This document shows positions 59,173 through 64,000 of a DNA stretch of 64,000 bases, piece after piece. The notes under the pieces are model-generated. The model did no database searches. It was not told where the DNA came from and saw only the letters and a list, made by a program, of their open reading frames with translations. Position 1 is the stretch's first letter. Each line of letters starts with the position of its first letter. The DNA comes from Takakia lepidozioides (taxonomy: Eukaryota > Streptophyta > Takakiopsida > Takakiales > Takakiaceae), in contig CM060731.1 in NCBI GenBank assembly GCA_030704615.1, forward strand, positions 78,472,756-78,536,755, given 5' to 3'. The position numbers were made by a program, and so were the translations under genes.

Positions 59173-61980
59173 TCATCTACTTACTTCTAAATTATCCAAT
59201 CGAGTACACAAGGGGCTCATTGCTTTTTTAAACGCAGCATCAAATGTAGATTCAGAGAAGCGGGATGCCCGCAGTCTTGCTGCTTTGGCAATATGTATCC
59301 GCTCATCATCCACCATTGAGAGTACACAGCACATAGCATCTGCAAACTCGGCAGCAGTACTAGCCAGAAAACCTGTGCTTTCTCCTCCTTCCTTGACCAC
59401 TATGTCCAGCTTGGGCCCTGCTGAATTATGAGCTGCAACCACAAGAAAGTGATACGCGATCTTAATTAACCAGGAAGAATCCAGTATAGTCAAATTTTTG
59501 TTCTACTTTTAATTGATCACATTGAAACTGATTGTTTTAATTGCATCCATGGACTGGATGTGCGATTTTTACATGGAGAGGAGAGAGGAGAGTACTAACC
59601 AATAGGGACAGCCCCAGCAGCCATGTATTCCACCACACTGATGCCGAAGTGTTCGTCTGTCATAGTGTGAAGGCCAGCAACTGCACCCCCCAGCAATTCC
59701 ACGAGCTCCCTGTTTGACATGCCGGTTGCAAGTTAAGGTCATGATGAGAATTTGCATGGCAATAAGCACAACTTTGAAAAAGATGATTGAATGTTTGCTT
59801 GGTGACAAAAAGTAGGGTAGTGCACAAACCTATAGGGCACACTCAGGCAGAAGTCAACGTGCTGATGTAAGCCTAATTCCTGGCACTTGAATTTAAGATT
59901 TGCCACTCGCTCCTCATCTTCCTGATTTCTACAGCTGCCGACCAGCTTCAAGCGTGCCCCTTTGTGCTGCTCGGACAACTGCTCCATTGCCAGAGCAAAT
60001 GCTTCTAGCTGCAACCCATGCGCCTGCAATCACTGCTTGTCAATTATAACCTCTGTACACCGTCCCCTGCCACATGTGCAATATGCCTTCACACAGATGT
60101 GCAACCAGCACAATACTAACAGTTGTGAATGCTGTCTTCAAAACAGATAAGAAAGATGTGATGGATTACCCGAAGACTGCAATATAAAATGTGTGTGCTA
60201 GTTACTGCTCTGACTTTTTGTTTTTAAATGTCACAGCAAAATGTCTTGTACTGTAGAGCTACAGGCCACAAAGCAAAATGGGAAAATGTGGAGAGAGATG
60301 GGACAGGCAGATACAAGCCGAGGGAGAGAAAAGAATAGAAACGGAGGACAGGGTAAGTACCTTCTCAGGCCGAAATTGAGCAACAGAGATGATGTAGGGG
60401 GGTTTTACTGACCGCTCCAGGGGAAGCGCCTGCTTGCCAGAGGTTATGAAACGGTCAACATCTCTGCAAGCCAATGCCCACAACCAAAATCACCTATACT
60501 CTGTCCTTCCTCTGAACTGCATACAGTATATAGGTCAGGTCTGTAAGAAGCCAGAAACCCTTGCTACCTACCACATTTGTCTGCATCTTCGAATCCCTAG
60601 CAAGTTACCTCGTCAAGTCGTCACAGCTGAAGACCAAATGTAAGGTGCAACAGCAAGTAAATTAAGCTGACCTGGCTAGTTGGCAAAATGGAAATGGGTC
60701 AAACTGATCACATATTTCTTGACTTCCATCTGGGCTCCCAAACAAAAAAAGCAGGGAAACAGGGGGATGGAGGGGGACCTGAAGGGTGAGAGTGTCACAA
60801 GGCGGGTAGACAAGAAAAATGTGATTTGGAATCTTCCAGAGCTGACTGATGTGTGTCTTTGTCCATGATGAATTAACCATGGCCAGATGCACACAGCAGC
60901 CTGCCAAACCATAGAGCCAGGCCATCATTCTGTAGTATGCTGCCTTCCCTGCTGTCAACCAATAGCTGCACCTCCAATGACCAGTACTGAGATGCAGTTT
61001 TTTCAAATCAAATTAGCAACTCATGTCCATTGTGCAATTGACTGTCATTCCACTGCATACTGCATTCCTCCCTGACAGCCACTACAAAAGGACATACCTG
61101 GAGGCCTCAAAGTATGATAAAGTGAGGGGACTTTGTTCATTTGCAGCCTTAATCACGAGATTGCTCATCACAAGTAGGAGTATACACCTGCCTGTGGGCA
61201 ATGAAGGCGTCATTGTTGTAGAGAGAGGCCCGACTCCACACACGGTCCAGCATATCTGAGCTGATGGTGGGGTAGTGTGTGTAGCAAGCCACGAGGCAGC
61301 CTGCGGTGCGTGCCAGCACATATGTGAAGGCGTAGCCACTGGTGTCCACAAATAGCAAAGGGGTCACAATACTCAGTGCCTCCCATGCCAGTACCATCGA
61401 CCCCAAGCTCTGCCCTATCAATGTGGCGTGCGGGTAAGTGCTTGCCTCTACCAACTTTCTCCATTGTAATCTCACCACCTGCCACCCCAAACACATTTGA
61501 TAGATATCATGGGGTTCGGTGTTTTGTAACACAATGCATCCATTCTCTGTTGTCATAATAAAATCTCTTTTAACTGTTATCCGTGCAGACTTGCCCATCC
61601 TGTTCAGTGCTCTATTCTTAAAAGTGTATCGGTGGTCCCAGCATAGGTAGAGAGAAAGTGGAAGGAGGTGGAGGGTGGATAACAACCATTGGGGGTTTTA
61701 TGAGCCGAACTCCAAATAGGTCCAAAGCACGGGCAGCCAACTCCTGAGATGTGGTAGGGTCACCCGTGTAGATGACAACGTTCAGGTCGGGCAACATCTC
61801 CTGAGTGGCCCTCACAGCGCACCACAGCACTCTCTCTCCTCCGCCCCCATCGTTGGTAAAAGGGTGAAAAAATCCCACCACTCTGTGCTTCCTCCTACTC
61901 CGCAAGCGCAAGAAGAGCGATGAAAGACCCAGTGCGACGATGATAAAAGCCCAGCAAATTACAACCCAAGCCAGCATCAT
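59173..61980 (-). CDS. ALG11: GDP-Man:Man3GlcNAc2-PP-dolichol alpha-1,2-mannosyltransferase
   Basis: Seven exons (61980-61687, 61478-61188, 60943-60779, 60429-60361, 60023-59830, 59709-59600, 59432-59173) join in phase into 460 codons, close to the usual length. An N-terminal membrane segment (about residues 3-23) is followed by [18 protein letters not shown]. Next come [60 protein letters not shown] and [14 protein letters not shown], then the GT4 E-x7-E motif in [15 protein letters not shown] and [14 protein letters not shown]. The enzyme adds the fourth and fifth mannoses to the lipid-linked oligosaccharide on the cytosolic ER face for N-glycosylation. The exon 2-3 junction is a few residues shorter than relatives; its acceptor (GGGAAG before 60943) is unusual. 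The gene appears functional. Confidence 0.92.
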
Positions 61981-63100
61981 CTCGTCAAACCCGCCCTATC
62001 CCCCCAGTCTCCGGATATCACGTACAACAGTAACAAAAACCCTAGACTGTACAAACGCACAGACGAACGATCGCCCAGCCTGCGTTGCTTGCAACAAGCA
62101 ACCCGACTGAGACAGGGGCTACGATACAAATCCTCCCACAGATCCCACACAAAACTGCATCGATGCTGAAAATCCCACCAGATCCTCAATTAAGCTATAC
62201 ATCCTCAATCCTCAATCCTCGATCCAGAAAGACGTCCACAGATGTGCGGAAATCCTCCCCATTCCATTCCATTCTCTAAAATCTTTCACACAGCACTGCC
62301 CCACCAGGGATGCGAGATGCATGGCAAGTACTTACCAGCATGCCTGGAAGAGAGAAAGGTAGCACGCCAGTCAGCGACCGCGGTCGTCCGCGGCTGCCGC
62401 GCGGTTGATGTGGCTTTCCTCGTTTTTTTTTTTTCCCCCTCGTATTCAAACTTCAACGTACTTTTTTCTTAAAATCAAAAATCGAACAGCAAAAAAAAAA
62501 CACAGCGAAATCAGCATTTTTTTTAAAAAGAACAGCGAAAATCGGAAAATAAGAAACGGCCCCATAATTAGAGAAGGTGAATAGGGAGTTACCTAGTACA
62601 CAGACGAAAGACATCCGTGTTGGATGAACGTTGTCGCTTACGAATGAAAATACCCCTCGTTTGAGAAAGGTAGGAAGACGGAGGCGAAGAAGAGAGCTTA
62701 GGCATGGCGAAGAGGTCGAGAGCAGCAGGGGGGCCCTGCTGTCGTTTGCGTGCGGACCATGCAACCCTGGACTAAGTTACTTAGTGCAGGGTCTGCAGCC
62801 ACATTTGGTACTTTTGCCGCTGCGTTTTTCGTTCAAACGTGGCGGTGGTAGATTTTATTTCGACTATGCAGGGGTATGATGGACTAATGTATGTCTGAGA
62901 GCTCTGGTCGAGTTTCACATCTTGTGACACAGAGGACAATCTTGCAGCTTCACAAGGAAAAATGACTGTAAATAGGTCACATATAGAATGGTTTTAGCTC
63001 CTTCTGTGAATCTCTCTGGTTTCATCTGCTCTTGCCTTTTTTCTGGTGTCCCTGGCCCTTGGTTGTCGGTTCCACCTCCGTAATCTTCTTGTGCTGGTGC
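61981..63100. promoter_or_regulatory. divergent promoter region
   Basis: About 1.1 kb separates the start of ALG11 (-) and that of the small plus-strand gene. It contains a T-rich tract near 62425-62470 and A-rich tracts near 62490-62530, and should carry both promoters. No gene was recognised. Confidence 0.4.
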
Positions 63101-63974
63101 ATGGAGGGGCCGATGGATCTGAATGTTGCCCCATCGACGGACGAAGATGAAGATGAGAGACAGGAATCTGCTGTTGACACTATGCGCCGGGTGTGTTCCC
63201 CTGTGCCTCACTGTGACTATGTAGGGTAATGTCATGTATGTTTTGCTTCAGTTGAACTGTATTGGACAGTTTCCTTGACAGCAGGTGGTTTTTGGTCCGA
63301 CTTCAATTCTTGTAAAAGTTCCGTCAGCATTCATGTGGGTCGCAAAACAGTATTGTAGAGCTAAGTTACTTTCTAACTTAACTTGCTCCAGAGGTTTTTC
63401 CTTTCCTATCCGCCTGTCTTTTCGGACAGAAGCCCCCTCGTCCGACACCGTTCTTGAATTTCGGTTTAGGTCTCATCTTTCTCCGTGTTCTCAACAGTAG
63501 TCCTCAGACTTCTTAAACTCTCACCGTTGTCCTCGTCTGCTGCGTTAATTTACCTCCTCGGCGTGGTTGCCATGTCGAGACCATTACCTTGCTCTTGTGG
63601 CGCCTTGTGTAGGGCCATTGTTGTACTGAATATCTTCAAAGTGTTTTCTTCAGTAGTTTGTACCCGTACAGAACCCTAAACCCCTAAGTTTAGCTGGAGC
63701 AATGCAGTCACACTCATGCTTTTAAGCGTTCGTCATTAAGTCCTGGACCCTATGTGGAGAGTGCGAGGATTTCGACAATGACTATACCATACACGTGCAG
63801 GAAAGAGCGGAGCGGATGCTCAGAATGAAACGTCAGCGTGAAGAAGAAGGCTCAGAGGACAAGACCACCAAAATTTCAAAACCATCTTTCCCTACACCTG
63901 CAGGCAAGCCTAACGAGAGGCTCCGGTCTGTGGGACCTATACCTGAAGGTATCTTCAAGCATCTTGCAAGATGA
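63101..63974 (+). CDS. small acidic/basic Cys-containing protein, unrecognised
   Basis: A first exon from ATG 63101 encodes MEGPMDLNVAPSTDEDEDER and then TMRRVCSPVPHCDYVG, with a donor GTAATG near 63226. A second open block from about 63735 encodes WTLCGECEDFDNDYTIHVQE, then RMLRMKRQREEEG and NERLRSVGPIPEGIFKHLAR, ending at TGA 63974. The paired Cys (CSPVPHC, CGEC) could bind a metal, and the Lys/Arg-Glu stretch suggests a nuclear protein. The join between blocks is not in phase with any acceptor I can see, so an exon may be missed. A donor near 63948 could also carry the gene past the window edge. Confidence 0.4.
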
Positions 63975-64000
63975 GTGAAAGAGAGGTGGAGAAAAGGTGT

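Noticed and set aside
1-64000. tRNA, rRNA, CRISPR array or organellar origin
   Set aside because: No tRNA cloverleaf, rRNA segment or regularly spaced direct repeats with unique spacers were seen. Spliced nuclear genes rule out plastid or bacterial DNA.

Overview
The window looks like nuclear DNA of a streptophyte, most likely a charophyte alga or a seedless plant. It holds intron-rich genes with GT-AG introns of about 0.1-0.9 kb. Their products are typical of green plants: a J-domain/ferredoxin fusion, a DUF266/GT14-like glycosyltransferase, a PPR-DYW remnant, a SURNod19 remnant and a CBP1-like protein. More than half of the window is transposon-derived. The species is inferred. A DNA-methyltransferase-carrying Ty3/gypsy element points to charophytes, where such elements have been reported, but a Chara-like origin is not proven.

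Left third (1-24 kb) carries the host genes: LINE tails (1-1010), an MDP-1-like HAD phosphatase (3371-4798, +), a 10-exon DUF266/GT14-like glycosyltransferase (5492-9511, -), a 6-exon J-domain/4Fe-4S protein (13705-16820, -), the first part of an FHIT gene lacking its catalytic HIT exon (17936-19195, +), a TIR element, local duplications, a perfect foldback repeat and a broken PPR-DYW gene (23183-23819, -).

Middle (25-45 kb) is transposon territory. It holds a solo LTR-like unit with a long hairpin, two copies of one LINE in opposite orientations, a decayed Ty3/gypsy copy (33.6-37.5 kb), a GC-rich insert, a second gypsy fragment with a 207-bp LTR (38.3-40.1 kb), a cluster of AGTGGTT and GACACGTCA motifs, and about 4 kb of degenerate GGGGAGCG-type arrays whose G-rich strand switches.

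Right third (45-64 kb) holds a broken SURNod19 gene, then the best-preserved gypsy copy (47.5-53.8 kb), which is split by an internal inversion. Beyond it are three ordinary loci: a CBP1-like gene (56723-58174, +), a full-length ALG11 mannosyltransferase (59173-61980, -) and a small acidic Cys-containing protein (63101-63974, +).

The most striking object is the gypsy family. Comparing its copies gives the layout gag C-terminus, aspartic protease, DNMT3-like cytosine-C5 methyltransferase, a conserved UAG followed by CAACCA (the TMV-type readthrough context), reverse transcriptase, RNase H, integrase, PHD finger, and LTRs as short as 85 bp. The element thus appears to carry its own DNA-methylation writer and a chromatin-reader domain, with polymerase possibly made by stop-codon readthrough.
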